DNA of 64,000 bases from Rhodobacter sp. (GCA_027484985.1 JAIXRW010000047.1:62001-126000); one strand, 5' to 3'. Numbered from the stretch's first letter, positions 20,993 to 30,444 are shown. Numbers and translations: made by a program. The notes: generated by a model from the sequence alone, not told the origin.

Positions 20993-22135
20993 GTGATCCT
21001 GTGCGAATATGGTCCGGGGGGAACCCCCGTGCTGTTTGACGCCCCGCGCGAGGTGGTACTGGCCAAGCGGGCGCGCGAGGTCGCCCCCGCGCTGGCGCGG
21101 GCCGAGGCGGCGCGGCGGGCGGGCGGCTGGGTGGCGGGCTATGTCGCCTATGAGGCGGGCTATGCGCTGGAGCCGAGGCTGGCGCGGCTGATGCCGCGGC
21201 GGCGGGATGTGCCGCTGGTGGCGCTGGGGGTATTCGACGCGCCGCGCGATGCGGGGCCTGCGCTGGCACGGGCGGCGGACGAGGCGGGGGCGGCGAGGCT
21301 GTCGGCGCTGCGGCCCATGGTGTCGCGCAGGGCCTATGGCGCGGCCTTTGCCAAGGTGGCGGCCTATATCGCGGCGGGGGATTGCTACCAGATCAACCTG
21401 ACCTTTCCCATCGCGGCGCGGCTTGAGGCGGGCACCGCGCTGGGGCTTTACGGCGCGCTCAGGGCGCGGCAGGCGGTGGGCTACGGGATGTTCTGCGATC
21501 TGGGCGCGGGGCCTGTGGTCATTTCACGCTCGCCCGAGTTGTTCTTTCGCGTTGCGGGCGGCGTGATCGTGGCGCGCCCGATGAAGGGGACCGCGCCGCG
21601 CGATGCCGACCCCGTGCGGGATGCGGCGCTGGCGGCGGAGTTGCGCGCCTCGGACAAGGCGCAGGCCGAGAACCTGATGATCGTGGACCTACTGCGCAAC
21701 GACATTGCGCGGATCTCCGAGGTCGGGTCGGTGAAGGTGCCCGAGCTTTACGCGGTCGAGGCGTTTTCGACGGTGCACCAGATGTCATCGACGGTGACGG
21801 GGCGGCTGGCGGGCGGGCCGGATCTGGCGGCGCTGATGCGGGCGCTGTTTCCCTGCGGGTCGGTCACGGGGGCGCCGAAGATCAGGGCGATGGAGATCAT
21901 CCGCGAGGTCGAGCGCGGGGCGCGCGGGCCCTATTGCGGGGCGATGGGGTGGATGGCGCCGGACGGGGAGGCCGCGTTCAACGTGGCGATCCGGACGATG
22001 ACGCTGGCGGCCGATGGCGCGGTGCGGCTGGATGTGGGCGGCGGGGTGGTGCATGATTCCACCGCTCAGGGGGAATGGGAGGAGGCGCTGTGGAAAGCGC
22101 GCTACGCCGAGGGGCTGGCGACGGGGTCCGCCTGA
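20993..22135 (+). CDS. pabB: Aminodeoxychorismate synthase component I
   Basis: Converts chorismate plus ammonia to 4-amino-4-deoxychorismate for folate. Chorismate-binding fold of about 380 residues: N-terminal domain with GGWVAGYVAYEAGYALEP, then YQINLTFPI, the active-site stretch RPMKGTAPRD, NLMIVDLLRNDI, and FPCGSVTGAPKIRAMEII. GTG 20993 (V-I-L-C-E-Y-G) has the ribosome site GAGGAG seven bases upstream; GTG codons at 20957 and 20963 in the same frame are alternatives with weaker sites. The 3' end overlaps pabC. The partner amidotransferase pabA is not in the window. Confidence 0.9.
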   Translation: MILCEYGPGGTPVLFDAPREVVLAKRAREVAPALARAEAARRAGGWVAGYVAYEAGYALEPRLARLMPRRRDVPLVALGVFDAPRDAGPALARAADEAGAARLSALRPMVSRRAYGAAFAKVAAYIAAGDCYQINLTFPIAARLEAGTALGLYGALRARQAVGYGMFCDLGAGPVVISRSPELFFRVAGGVIVARPMKGTAPRDADPVRDAALAAELRASDKAQAENLMIVDLLRNDIARISEVGSVKVPELYAVEAFSTVHQMSSTVTGRLAGGPDLAALMRALFPCGSVTGAPKIRAMEIIREVERGARGPYCGAMGWMAPDGEAAFNVAIRTMTLAADGAVRLDVGGGVVHDSTAQGEWEEALWKARYAEGLATGSA

Positions 22136-22713
22136 TCGAGACGCTGTTGTGGGATGGCGCGGGCTTTCCGCGGCTGGCGCTGCATCTGGCGCGGCTGGAG
22201 CGGGGGGCGGCGGCGCTGGGCCATGTTTGCAACGCGGGGGCGGTGCGGGCGGCGCTGGCGGCGGCGGTGGGGGCAGAACCGCTGCGCGTGCGGCTGACGC
22301 TGGGCGCTGCGGGGGATGCAGAGGTGACGGTGGCCCCCCTGCCTGCGGCGCGGGCGGAATGGCGGGTCGGGCTGGCCGAGATGCGGCTGGCATCGGACGA
22401 TCCGTGGCTTGGCGTGAAATCGACGCGGCGGCCGGCCTATGATGCCGCCCGCGCCGCGCTGCCCGAAGGGCTGGACGAGGTGATCTTGCTGAACGAGCGC
22501 GGCGAGGTTTGCGACGGGTCGATCACCACGGTGTTCTTTGACCGCGGCGCGGGGATGCGGACACCGCCCCTGTCATCGGGGCTGCTGCCCGGCGTGCTGC
22601 GCGCCGAGATGGCGGTGCCGGAAGAGGTGCTGATGGCAGGCGACCTGCCCCATGTGCGGCTGTGGGTCGGCAATGCGCTGCGCGGGCTGATCCCCGCAGT
22701 CTGGACCCCCTGA
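22090..22713 (+). CDS. pabC: Aminodeoxychorismate lyase-like class IV aminotransferase
   Basis: Probably releases pyruvate from aminodeoxychorismate to yield 4-aminobenzoate. The roughly 207-residue protein has the class IV fold: RLIETLLWDG at the N terminus, PLP lysine in GVKSTRRPAYDAA, and the glutamate-bearing segment LLNERGEVCDGSITTVFF. GTG 22090 has GGAGGAG just ahead and overlaps pabB by 46 bases, indicating translational coupling; ATG 22075 is an alternative. It is shorter than E. coli PabC (about 270), as is common in Rhodobacterales. Function rests on fold plus adjacency to pabB. Confidence 0.82.
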   Translation: MESALRRGAGDGVRLIETLLWDGAGFPRLALHLARLERGAAALGHVCNAGAVRAALAAAVGAEPLRVRLTLGAAGDAEVTVAPLPAARAEWRVGLAEMRLASDDPWLGVKSTRRPAYDAARAALPEGLDEVILLNERGEVCDGSITTVFFDRGAGMRTPPLSSGLLPGVLRAEMAVPEEVLMAGDLPHVRLWVGNALRGLIPAVWTP

Positions 22714-22769
22714 ACCAAGCGGAGCGGGCGTTCCGCCCGCACGCCATGTCTCGCGCTTGCGCGCTCGGC

Positions 22770-22918
22770 GGGGGGCGTTCCGCCCCCGTCGCCGTTCCGG
22801 CGACTCCCCCTGAGGATATTTGGGGGCAGAAAATGGGGAAGGCTGCGTGCATTTTCTGCCCTGAAATATCCTCGGGGGGAGGGCGCGGCACGCGCCCGTG
22901 GGGGGCAGACAGCCCCCC
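22770..22918. repeat. Head-to-head pair of palindromic elements, GCAGAAAATG subtype
   Basis: Left half GGGGGCGTTCCGCCCCC, palindrome, CCCCCTGAGGATATTTGG, GGCAGAAAATG; right half CATTTTCTGCCCTGAAATAT, CCTCGGGGGG, palindrome, GGGGGGCAGACAGCCCCCC. In this subtype GGCAGAAAATG replaces the GTGAAA end. Fills the 313-bp gap between pabC and aspS. Confidence 0.85.
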
Positions 22919-23026
22919 TGCGCGGGTGGTCGGCGCGACGGCGCCCTGCCGTGATGGCTTGACTTCGCGCGGGGCAAAGTATGTATCGGCGGCGATCGTC
23001 TTTTCGCCTCGCAAAGGGGAACCCCC

Positions 23027-24808
23027 ATGCACGCCTATCGCAGCCATACCTGCGCCGAGTTGAATACCGCCCATGTGGGGCAGGAGGTCCGGCTTTCGGG
23101 CTGGGTGCACCGTGTGCGTGACCATGGCGGGGTGCTGTTCATCGACCTGCGCGACCATTACGGCATCACGCAGGTCTTGGCCGACAGTGACAGCCCTGCC
23201 TTTGCCGCGATCGACAAGGTGCGGGCGGAATGGGTGATCCGCATCGATGGCCGCGTGAAGGCGCGGGACGCGGCTTTGGTGAACCCCAAGATCCCTACGG
23301 GCGAGATCGAGGTCTATGCGACCGGCATGACGGTTCTGGGGGCGGCGGAAGAATTGCCGATGCCGGTCTTTGGCGAGGTGGATTACCCCGAGGAGACGCG
23401 GCTGACCTATCGCTTCCTCGATCTGCGGCGGGAAAAGCTGCATCGCAACATGATGCTGCGGTCGAATGTGGTGCGGTCTTTGCGCAACCGGATGTGGGAT
23501 CAGGGGTTCAACGAGTTTCAGACGCCGATCATCACCGCGTCGAGCCCCGAAGGGGCGCGGGATTTTCTGGTGCCGTCGCGTCTGCACCCCGGCAAGTTCT
23601 ATGCGCTGCCGCAGGCGCCGCAGCAGTTCAAGCAGTTGATCATGGTGTCGGGATTTGACCGCTATTTCCAGATCGCGCCCTGCTTCCGTGACGAGGACCC
23701 GCGGGCGGACCGGTCGCCCACCGATTTCTACCAGCTTGATGTCGAGATGAGTTTCGTCGAGCAGGAAGATGTGTTTGCCGCCGTGCAGCCCGTGATTCAG
23801 GGTGTGTTCGAGGAGTTCGGGGGCGGGCGCAAGGTTTATGCCGATTGGCCGAAGATTGCCTATCGCGACAGCTTGCTTTGGTATGGCAGCGACAAGCCGG
23901 ACCTGCGCAACCCCTTGAAGATGCAGATCGTGTCCGAGCATTTCCGCGGGTCGGGCTTTGCCGTTTTCGCCAAGTTGCTGGAGAACGAGGGCACCGAGGT
24001 GCGGGCCATTCCGGCGCCCACCGGGGGCAGCCGCAAGTTCTGTGACCGGATGAATGCCTTTGCCCAGAAAGAGGGCCTGCCGGGGATGGGGTACATCTTC
24101 TGGCGCGAGGCCGAGGACGGGTCGGGCATGGAAGCTGCCGGTCCGCTGGCCAAGAATATCGGCCCCGAACGGACGGAAGCCATTCGCCAGCAGCTTGGGC
24201 TTGGTCTGGGCGATGCGGCGTTCTTCCTGGGCGGGAAGCCCGAGCAGTTTGTCGCAGTCGCGGGGCGGGCGCGCAACGAGATCGGGCGGGAATTGGGGCT
24301 GACCGAGCAGGATTGCTTCCGCTTTGCCTGGATCGTCGATTTCCCGATGTATGAAAAGACGGATGAGGGGAAGATCGACTTTTCGCACAACCCCTTCTCG
24401 ATGCCGCAGGGCGGGCTTGAGGCGCTGAATGGCGATCCGCTGTCGGTCTATGCCTATCAGTATGATCTGGCCTGCAACGGGTATGAGCTGATTTCGGGCG
24501 GTATCCGCAACCACAAGCCCGAGATCATGTACAAGGCCTTCGAGCTGGCCGGATATCCGGCGAGCGAGGTGGACAAGCGGTTCGGCGGCATGGTCAAGGC
24601 GTTCAAATATGGCGCGCCGCCGCACGGGGGCTGCGCCATGGGGATCGACCGCGCGGTGATGCTGCTGGCCGACGAGCAGAACATCCGCGAGGTGATCATG
24701 TTCCCGATGAACCAGCGGGCGGAAGACCTGCTGATGGGCGCGCCGAGCGAGCCGTTGAACGAGCAGCTGCGCGAGTTGCGGCTGCGCGTGGTGCCGAAGG
24801 ACCAGTGA
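23027..24808 (+). CDS. aspS: Aspartyl-tRNA synthetase, probably non-discriminating
   Basis: Class II synthetase of 593 residues. N-terminal OB anticodon domain ([19 protein letters not shown]), motif 2 around [19 protein letters not shown], a GAD insertion domain, and motif 3 [13 protein letters not shown]. The histidine in RDHGG (residue 33) is the residue that in Pseudomonas marks enzymes charging both tRNA-Asp and tRNA-Asn; discriminating enzymes usually have leucine there. Such enzymes work with GatCAB to make Asn-tRNA. A ribosome site AAAGGGGA precedes ATG 23027. Confidence 0.95.
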   Translation: MHAYRSHTCAELNTAHVGQEVRLSGWVHRVRDHGGVLFIDLRDHYGITQVLADSDSPAFAAIDKVRAEWVIRIDGRVKARDAALVNPKIPTGEIEVYATGMTVLGAAEELPMPVFGEVDYPEETRLTYRFLDLRREKLHRNMMLRSNVVRSLRNRMWDQGFNEFQTPIITASSPEGARDFLVPSRLHPGKFYALPQAPQQFKQLIMVSGFDRYFQIAPCFRDEDPRADRSPTDFYQLDVEMSFVEQEDVFAAVQPVIQGVFEEFGGGRKVYADWPKIAYRDSLLWYGSDKPDLRNPLKMQIVSEHFRGSGFAVFAKLLENEGTEVRAIPAPTGGSRKFCDRMNAFAQKEGLPGMGYIFWREAEDGSGMEAAGPLAKNIGPERTEAIRQQLGLGLGDAAFFLGGKPEQFVAVAGRARNEIGRELGLTEQDCFRFAWIVDFPMYEKTDEGKIDFSHNPFSMPQGGLEALNGDPLSVYAYQYDLACNGYELISGGIRNHKPEIMYKAFELAGYPASEVDKRFGGMVKAFKYGAPPHGGCAMGIDRAVMLLADEQNIREVIMFPMNQRAEDLLMGAPSEPLNEQLRELRLRVVPKDQ

Positions 24809-24813
24809 CGGCT

Positions 24814-24882
24814 GATATCCCCGCGCAAGCGGGGATCTGTCGGGTTCGTGGCTTGGGATCCCCGCTTGCGCGGGGATGACAC
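24814..24882. repeat. Inverted pair of short ATCCCCGC palindromes
   Basis: ATATCCCCGCGCAAGCGGGG and the reversed copy GATCCCCGCTTGCGCGGGGA lie immediately after the aspS stop codon. Second occurrence of the family also at 15188 and 41766. Confidence 0.8.
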
Positions 24883-25195
24883 CATCTTGGAAAGAAATGA
24901 GACGCATCGAAAGGCTCCGGGGGAGCGTTTCGGTGCGGCGTGGCAGGTCCGCGTGCGGCCCGCCGGGATGTGCGCCTTGGCGCGCAGCCCGAGGGGGCGG
25001 GCTGCGCGCGGACCGTGCTTTGGGCCACGGTCCAGCCCAGCGGTGGGTTCTTGGGTCTTGTGTCTTGGGGGCGTCGCTGCGGACTGCGCGCAGCCCGATG
25101 GGCCGGTTCAACTGTGGCTTTGTGGGGGCTGGTCTCTTGCAGGTCGTGCTGCGGGCGGGGCATAGTCGGGGCAAATCGGGCGGGGGTGGCAGGGC
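24883..25195. other. Gene-free gap with a long GC hairpin
   Basis: Between aspS and the acetyltransferase. A perfect 11-bp stem (GCGCGCAGCCC / GGGCTGCGCGC) with an 8-nt loop lies at 24980-25009, and part of the stem sequence recurs near 25086. Open frames here show no protein-family features. Confidence 0.4.
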
Positions 25196-25915
25196 ATGGG
25201 TGGTGTGCGGAATGTTGGGCCGGAGGTGGCGGGTTGGGTGCCTGCGGCATGGCCAGGCGAGGCCCCGATGGAGGGGCGCTATGCGCGGCTGGTGCGGCTG
25301 GACCCCGATGCCCATGCGGCCGATCTGTTTGCCGCCTTTGACGGGCATGACTCGCTTTGGGATTACATGCCGAACGGGCCGTTCCATTCAGCGCCTGCCT
25401 ATATCCGCTGGGCGCGGGATGCGGTCGCGGGGCGCGATCCGGTGTTCTGGGCGATCTATGGGCAGGGGGCGGCGCATCCGGTGGGGGTGGCCGCCTATCT
25501 GCGGATCACGCCCGAGCATGGCACGATCGAGGTGGGGCATATCTGCTTTTCCCCAACCCTTCAGCGCAGCATCGCCGCCACGGAAGCCATGTATCTGATG
25601 ATGGACTGGGCCTTTTCCAACGGCTACCGGCGGTATGAGTGGAAGTGCAACGCGCTGAACCTGCCGTCGCGCCGTGCGGCGCAGCGGTTGGGGTTTTCCT
25701 TCGAGGGCGTGTTCCGCCAGCACATGATCATCAAGGGGCGCAACCGCGATACGGCGTGGTTTGCCATGACCGATGCCGACTGGCCCGCCCTGCGCGAGGC
25801 TTACCGCGCCTGGTTGTCGCCCGCGAATTTCGACAGTGCGGGGCGGCAGCGCGAAAGCCTGTCGGAGCTGACGCAGCTGGTGCGGGTGTCATCCGACCCG
25901 CTGGTGGGCGGGTAG
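25196..25915 (+). CDS. GNAT-family N-acetyltransferase, RimJ/RimL-like
   Basis: 239-residue protein of the acetyltransferase_3 type: N-terminal GRYARLVRLDPDAHAADLFAAF, the beta-4 region VGHICFSPTLQRS, and the acetyl-CoA-binding helix near NLPSRRAAQRLGFSFEG, a classic RimJ/RimL and ribosomal-protein acetyltransferase signature. Substrate unknown; relatives act on protein N termini, amino-glycoside-like molecules or amino acids. ATG 25196 has a weak GGTGGCAGGG ahead. Single-gene unit. Confidence 0.8.
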   Translation: MGGVRNVGPEVAGWVPAAWPGEAPMEGRYARLVRLDPDAHAADLFAAFDGHDSLWDYMPNGPFHSAPAYIRWARDAVAGRDPVFWAIYGQGAAHPVGVAAYLRITPEHGTIEVGHICFSPTLQRSIAATEAMYLMMDWAFSNGYRRYEWKCNALNLPSRRAAQRLGFSFEGVFRQHMIIKGRNRDTAWFAMTDADWPALREAYRAWLSPANFDSAGRQRESLSELTQLVRVSSDPLVGG

Positions 25916-25998
25916 CGGGCCACGATCCGCGCGTTGAGCGGATCGGTCAGGGTAAACGGGGGCGGGGCAAACGGGGTTTGGGCATTTTCAGCTTGCAT
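25801..25998 (-). CDS. Possible small protein antisense to the acetyltransferase 3' end
   Basis: 65-codon frame starting MQAENAQTPFAPPPFTLTDP with a good ribosome site (GAAAGGACC) before the ATG at 25998. The first 28 codons are outside the GNAT gene; the rest runs antisense to its 3' end, where an open frame is expected by chance. No family recognised. Listed only because of its start signals. Confidence 0.25.
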   Translation of the reverse strand: MQAENAQTPFAPPPFTLTDPLNARIVARYPPTSGSDDTRTSCVSSDRLSRCRPALSKFAGDNQAR

Positions 25999-26137
25999 GG
26001 CCGGTCCTTTCGGGCGTGATCTGCAAATCCTGTGCCGGAACCCTTGCGAAAGCGTGAAGGGCTGCGACCGATCATCGCCTTGCGGTATGTCGGGGCTGCG
26101 GCGATAAGGCGGCAAAACAGCGGAGGTGCTGCGGGCG

Positions 26138-26542
26138 ATGATCGGACGGTTGAACCATGTGGCCATCGCGGTGCCCGACCTTGCCGCCGCTGCCGCGCAA
26201 TATGCGGGCACGCTGGGCGCATCGGTCGGCGCCCCGCAGGACGAGCCTGATCACGGGGTGACGGTGGTCTTCATCGAATTGCCCAATACCAAGATCGAAC
26301 TGCTTTACCCATTGGGCGAAGCCTCGCCCATCAAGGGGTTTCTGGAAAAGAACCCCGCAGGCGGCATTCACCATATGTGCTACGAGGTCGAGGATATCAT
26401 CGCCGCGCGTGACAAGATGAAGGCAAGCGGGGCGCGGGTCTTGGGCACCGGCGAGCCGAAGATCGGGGCGCATGGCAAGCCCGTGCTGTTCCTGCATCCC
26501 AAGGATTTCAACGGCTGCCTGATCGAACTGGAGCAGGTGTGA
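26138..26542 (+). CDS. mce: Methylmalonyl-CoA (ethylmalonyl-CoA) epimerase
   Basis: Interconverts the 2R and 2S forms of methylmalonyl-CoA, and in the ethylmalonyl-CoA pathway also ethylmalonyl-CoA. The 134-residue VOC-fold protein has metal ligands in NHVAIAVPD (His7), the paired histidines of GGIHHMCYEV, and the C-terminal glutamate of CLIELEQ. ATG 26138 lies 11 bases after GGAGG. It sits 2 kb from ecm and 6 kb from ccr, so the three enzymes of the crotonyl-CoA to methylmalonyl-CoA segment are loosely clustered. The stop overlaps the next start. Confidence 0.92.
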   Translation: MIGRLNHVAIAVPDLAAAAAQYAGTLGASVGAPQDEPDHGVTVVFIELPNTKIELLYPLGEASPIKGFLEKNPAGGIHHMCYEVEDIIAARDKMKASGARVLGTGEPKIGAHGKPVLFLHPKDFNGCLIELEQV

Positions 26543-26820
26543 TGAGCATTACCGGCGCAATCGTGCTTTATGCGACCACGTGGTTTCTGGTGTTCTTCAT
26601 CGTGCTGCCGCTGCGCTTTGAAAGCCAGGGCGATGCGGGCGAGGTGGTGCCGGGCACGCCGGCCAGCGCGCCATCGGGGCATGTGGTGGCGCGCAAGGCC
26701 AAGATCACCACGCTGGTCGCGCTGGTCGTCTGGGCGGTGATCGCGGCGGTGATCCTGTCGGGCAGGATCGGTATCCGCGATATCGACATCATGGGCGTGA
26801 TGAACCACAGCACGCCCTGA
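26542..26820 (+). CDS. DUF1467-family small membrane protein
   Basis: 92 residues with two membrane segments (IVLYATTWFLVFFIVLPLRF and LVALVVWAVIAAVILSG) joined by a short charged loop containing PGTPASAP. This matches the alphaproteobacterial DUF1467 family, which is very often found directly after mce. ATG 26542 overlaps the mce stop (TGATG), so the two are co-translated. Function unknown. Confidence 0.8.
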   Translation: MSITGAIVLYATTWFLVFFIVLPLRFESQGDAGEVVPGTPASAPSGHVVARKAKITTLVALVVWAVIAAVILSGRIGIRDIDIMGVMNHSTP

Positions 26821-26870
26821 CGGGGCTGGTCAGCCGCCCGTCGTCATGATGCCCGTCATCCGGTTGCCCG

Positions 26871-27563
26871 TCATCTCTTTGCGCGCAGGGCCTGGAACAG
26901 ATGGGTAAAGGTCGCGACCCCGAGGACCGGGATCACCAGATTGAGAAGCGGGATCGACAGGGGCGCCGCCATCAGCGTGCCAGCGGCCCAGATCGTGGCG
27001 CGGTGGCGGCGATAGAGGGCCTGCGCCTCGGCCGCTTGCAGGTGGCGCAGGGCGACGAGGGTGAAGTATTCCCGCCCGAGCAGGAAGCCGTTCATTGCCC
27101 AGAACAAGAGCGGTGCTGCGGGGCCCGAAAACGGCAAGACCACCAGCGCCAGCAGGTTCACCGCCACCACCAGCCCGAAGAAGCCGAGCGCATCGCGCAG
27201 CGATTCGGCCAGCGGCATGGGGCGGGCCGGGGGCAGGGCGGGGTAATGCCGCGCCTCGACCCGCTGGGCGATGCGGTCGAGAAACAGGCCGGTGAAGGCC
27301 GAGGCCACGGGAACCATCAGGAAGGCCGAGGCCACGAGCAGAAGCAGGATGCCCGCGCCCGAGGCGATGGCGTCGAGATGCCCCACCTCGCCCCACCATG
27401 GCAGGGTGATTTGGTCGGGTGTGACCCAGCGCAGCAATTGCAGCGCGCCAAGCCAGAGGGCGACCAGAAGGGCGAGGGTCAGCCCCAGCCCCTGCCACAA
27501 GACGCGGCGGAAGGCGGGATCGGCGGCCTGTGACAGGGCCCTGAAAAAGGCGGCAAGGATCAT
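26871..27563 (-). CDS. EI24-domain (CysZ-like) membrane protein
   Basis: 230-residue inner-membrane protein with about four to six hydrophobic segments, including GLTLALLVALWLGALQLL and a central PVASAFTGLFLDRIAQ followed by VEARHYPALP, typical of the EI24/CysZ superfamily. CysZ imports sulfate in E. coli, but many alphaproteobacterial EI24 proteins are uncharacterised, so no substrate is claimed. Its ATG (27563) overlaps the stop of the nitroreductase upstream, so both form one unit. Confidence 0.75.
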   Translation of the reverse strand: MILAAFFRALSQAADPAFRRVLWQGLGLTLALLVALWLGALQLLRWVTPDQITLPWWGEVGHLDAIASGAGILLLLVASAFLMVPVASAFTGLFLDRIAQRVEARHYPALPPARPMPLAESLRDALGFFGLVVAVNLLALVVLPFSGPAAPLLFWAMNGFLLGREYFTLVALRHLQAAEAQALYRRHRATIWAAGTLMAAPLSIPLLNLVIPVLGVATFTHLFQALRAKR

Positions 27564-28132
27564 GCGCGTGTCATCAGGCGTGCAAGGTCGGGGCGCGGGC
27601 GGTCGGGCAGGGGGCTGGCAGGCGTGCCGATATGGACGATGCCCGCCACGGTTTCGGCGGGCGTGCAGCCAAAGGCGCGGGCGGCAAAGGCGGCGTCATG
27701 GCTGACCCAGCCGGTCAGCCAGTTGGCCCCCCATCCGGCGGCGGTGGCCGCGTGCAGGATGTTCATGCACAGCGCCCCTGCGGACAGAAGTTGTTCTATG
27801 GGCGGGATCTTGTCGGACGGTTTGGGCGAGGCGATCACGGCAACGGCAAGGGTGCCACGGTCGAACTGGCCACGGCCTTTTTCGATCTTTTCGGCATCGG
27901 CGCCCAGTTCGCGCGCCCGGGCCTCGGCCATGTCGGCAAGGCGGATCATGGCGGCGCGGTCGATCACCACAAGCCGCCACGGTTCCAGCTTGCCATGATC
28001 GGGGGTGCGTAGCGCGGTGGTCAGGATCGCGGCCAGTTCGCCCTCGGACGGGACGGGGCCCTGCATCACCTTGGCCGGATAGGACAGGCGGGTGGCGAGA
28101 TAGTCGAGAACGGCTTGGTTGGCGGCGGGCAT
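27560..28132 (-). CDS. Nitroreductase-family flavoprotein, YdjA-like
   Basis: 190-residue FMN-dependent oxidoreductase. The N-terminal helix runs DYLATRLSYPAKVMQGP, followed by the FMN-contact region TALRTPDHGKLEPWRLVVID, and the later GALCMNILHAATAAGWGANWLTGW, which are family signatures. Start 28132 is preceded on the minus strand by the ribosome site AGGAGC. The open frame extends about 100 codons upstream through an intergenic repeat, which is not coding. Substrate unknown. Confidence 0.85.
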   Translation of the reverse strand: MPAANQAVLDYLATRLSYPAKVMQGPVPSEGELAAILTTALRTPDHGKLEPWRLVVIDRAAMIRLADMAEARARELGADAEKIEKGRGQFDRGTLAVAVIASPKPSDKIPPIEQLLSAGALCMNILHAATAAGWGANWLTGWVSHDAAFAARAFGCTPAETVAGIVHIGTPASPLPDRPRPDLARLMTRA

Positions 28133-28213
28133 GGCACGGCTCCTGTTGACGGGGCCGATGTGGCGGTGCGGGGGGCGGGGCGTCAAGGGGCGGTTTTGCG
28201 GCAGATGCCGGAT

Positions 28214-28356
28214 GGGGGCTGTCTGCCCCCACGCTCGCCAAGGCTCGCTCCCCCGAGGATATTTCAGGGCAGAAAATGCGGGCTGTTCATTTTCTGCCGT
28301 CAAATATCCTCGGGGGCGCAGCGCGGAACGCGATGCGGCGGGGGCAGACAGCCCCC
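28214..28356. repeat. Head-to-head pair of palindromic elements, GCAGAAAATG subtype
   Basis: GGGGGCTGTCTGCCCCC, palindrome GCTCGCCAAGGCTCGC, CCCCCGAGGATATTTC, GGCAGAAAATG; then CATTTTCTGCC, CAAATATCCTCGGGGG, palindrome, GGGGGCAGACAGCCCCC. It lies in the 302-bp gap between the nitroreductase start and the ecm stop. Confidence 0.85.
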
Positions 28357-28434
28357 GATGCAACGGCGGGGGCGGGGCGAGCGGCGGGTCATGTGGCTGT
28401 GCCCGGCGGGCAGGGCCCCCTGGCTGTGGGGCGG

Positions 28435-30402
28435 TCATTCGGCCGCGATGGCGTGATGATCGACGAGGGTGACGATATCTTGCATGATGCGGTTGAGTTC
28501 GAAATCTTTCGGCGTATAGACCGCCGCCACCCCGAGGGCGCGCAGGCGGGTGGCGTCTTCTTCGGGGATGATGCCGCCCACGACGAGGGGGATGTCGCCC
28601 AGCCCCGCCGCGCGCAGGCGGTCGAGCGTTTCGGTGACGAGGGGGAGGTGCGAGCCCGACAGGATCGACAGGCCGATGACATGGGCGCGTTTGTCGGCGG
28701 CGCTGGCCACGATTTCCGATGGCGTCAGGCGGATGCCTTCGTAATGGATCTCCATCCCGCAGTCGCGGGCGCGGGCGGCGATCTGCTCGGCGCCGTTGGA
28801 ATGGCCGTCAAGGCCCGGTTTGCCCATGAGGAAGGTGAGGGGGCGGCCGAGTTTGGCCGAGACGGTGGCGACGGCATCGCGGATCGGCTCTAGCCCCTCG
28901 GTGCGGTTCGAGGGGTTGCGCGAGACGCCGGTTGGGGCGCGGTACTGGCCGAAGGCGGCGCGGATCACGGCGCCCCATTCGCCGGTGGTGACGCCTGCGC
29001 GGGCGGCGGCGATGGAGGCGGGCATGATGTTCGTGCCGGTGGTGGCGGCAAGGCGCAGGGCGTCGAGGGCCTGTGCCACGGCGGCGGGGTCGCGGGATTG
29101 GCGCCATGCGGCGAGGCGGGCGATCTGGTCAGCCTCGGCCTGGCTGTCGGCCACCATGATCGCGCCGTCGCCGGTGGTGAGGGGGGAGGGCGCGCCCTCG
29201 CGCCAGCGGTTGACGCCGACGACGACTGTATCGCCCGATTCGATGCGGGCGATGCGTTCGGCGTTCGATTCGACGAGGCGGGTTTTCATGTAGTCGATGG
29301 CGGCCACGGCCCCGCCCATGGCGTCGATGCGGGCGAGTTCTTCGCGGGCGCCTTCTTTCAGCGCCGTCACTTTGCGCTCAATCGCGGGGTTGCCGTCAAA
29401 AAGGTCGTCATATTCCAGAAGGTCGGTTTCATAGGCGAGGATCTGTTGCATGCGCAGCGACCATTGCTGGTCCCACGGGCGGGGCAGGCCGAGGGCTTCG
29501 TTCCAGGCGGGCAGTTGCACGGCGCGGGCGCGGGCGTTTTTGGACAGGGTGACGGCCAGCATCTCGATCAGGATGCGATAGACGTTGTTTTCGGGTTGTT
29601 GTTCGGTCAGGCCGAGCGAGTTGACCTGAACGCCATAGCGGAAGCGGCGGTATTTGGGGTCGGTGATGCCGTAGCGGTGTTCGCAGATCTCGTCCCACAG
29701 GTCGGTGAAGGCGCGCATCTTGCACAGTTCGGTGACGAAGCGGATGCCTGCGTTCACGAAAAAGGAGATGCGGCCGACCATGGCGGGGAACTGGTCGGCG
29801 GGGACTTTGGCGCGCAGGTCGTCGAGCACGGCGCAGGCGGTGGCAAGGGCGAAGGCAAGTTCCTGTTCGGGTGTCGCCCCTGCCTCTTGCAGGTGGTAGG
29901 AGCAGACGTTCATCGGGTTCCATTTCGGCAGGTGCTGTGCCGTATAGGCCGCGACATCGGTGATGAGGCGCATGCTGGGCGCGGGCGGGCAGATATAGGT
30001 GCCGCGCGAGAGGTATTCCTTGATGATGTCGTTCTGCACCGTGCCTTGCAGGGCCGCGATGTCGGCGCCCTGTTCTTCGGCCACGGCGATGTAAAGCGCC
30101 AGAAGCCACGGGGCGGTGGCGTTGATCGTCATCGAGGTATTCATCTGGTCGAGCGGGATGGCGTCGAACAGGGCGCGCATGTCGCCAAGGTGGGCGACGG
30201 GGACGCCGACCTTGCCGACCTCGCCCCGCGCGAGTTCGTGATCGCTGTCATAGCCGGTCTGGGTGGGCAGGTCGAAGGCGACGGAAAGGCCGGTTTGACC
30301 CTTGGCAAGGTTGGTGCGGTAAAGCGCGTTCGAGGCTGTGGCGGTGGAGTGGCCGGCATAGGTGCGGAACAGCCATGGGGTGTCTTTCTTGGCGGCGGTC
30401 AT
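28435..30402 (-). CDS. ecm: Ethylmalonyl-CoA mutase
   Basis: Coenzyme-B12 mutase converting (2R)-ethylmalonyl-CoA to methylsuccinyl-CoA, a diagnostic step of the ethylmalonyl-CoA pathway. The 655-residue single chain has the TIM-barrel substrate domain (WLFRTYAGHSTA, FDLPTQTGYDSDH, NTSMTINATAPWLL) and a C-terminal B12 domain with GKPGLDGHSNGAEQ, whose histidine ligates cobalt. Start MTAAKKDTPW at 30402 gives the expected length; 114 further open codons upstream are GC-rich palindromic leader. It could be taken for methylmalonyl-CoA mutase, but length and the neighbouring ccr support Ecm. Confidence 0.92.
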   Translation of the reverse strand: MTAAKKDTPWLFRTYAGHSTATASNALYRTNLAKGQTGLSVAFDLPTQTGYDSDHELARGEVGKVGVPVAHLGDMRALFDAIPLDQMNTSMTINATAPWLLALYIAVAEEQGADIAALQGTVQNDIIKEYLSRGTYICPPAPSMRLITDVAAYTAQHLPKWNPMNVCSYHLQEAGATPEQELAFALATACAVLDDLRAKVPADQFPAMVGRISFFVNAGIRFVTELCKMRAFTDLWDEICEHRYGITDPKYRRFRYGVQVNSLGLTEQQPENNVYRILIEMLAVTLSKNARARAVQLPAWNEALGLPRPWDQQWSLRMQQILAYETDLLEYDDLFDGNPAIERKVTALKEGAREELARIDAMGGAVAAIDYMKTRLVESNAERIARIESGDTVVVGVNRWREGAPSPLTTGDGAIMVADSQAEADQIARLAAWRQSRDPAAVAQALDALRLAATTGTNIMPASIAAARAGVTTGEWGAVIRAAFGQYRAPTGVSRNPSNRTEGLEPIRDAVATVSAKLGRPLTFLMGKPGLDGHSNGAEQIAARARDCGMEIHYEGIRLTPSEIVASAADKRAHVIGLSILSGSHLPLVTETLDRLRAAGLGDIPLVVGGIIPEEDATRLRALGVAAVYTPKDFELNRIMQDIVTLVDHHAIAAE

Positions 30403-30444
30403 GGCGGCTCCTGCACGGTTTGGCAATAATGTTGCGTTGGAAAT

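Noticed and set aside
22523-25387. 954-codon minus-strand frame
   Set aside because: Antisense to pabC and aspS, with arginine/histidine/proline-rich translation and no domain; typical shadow frame in high-GC DNA.
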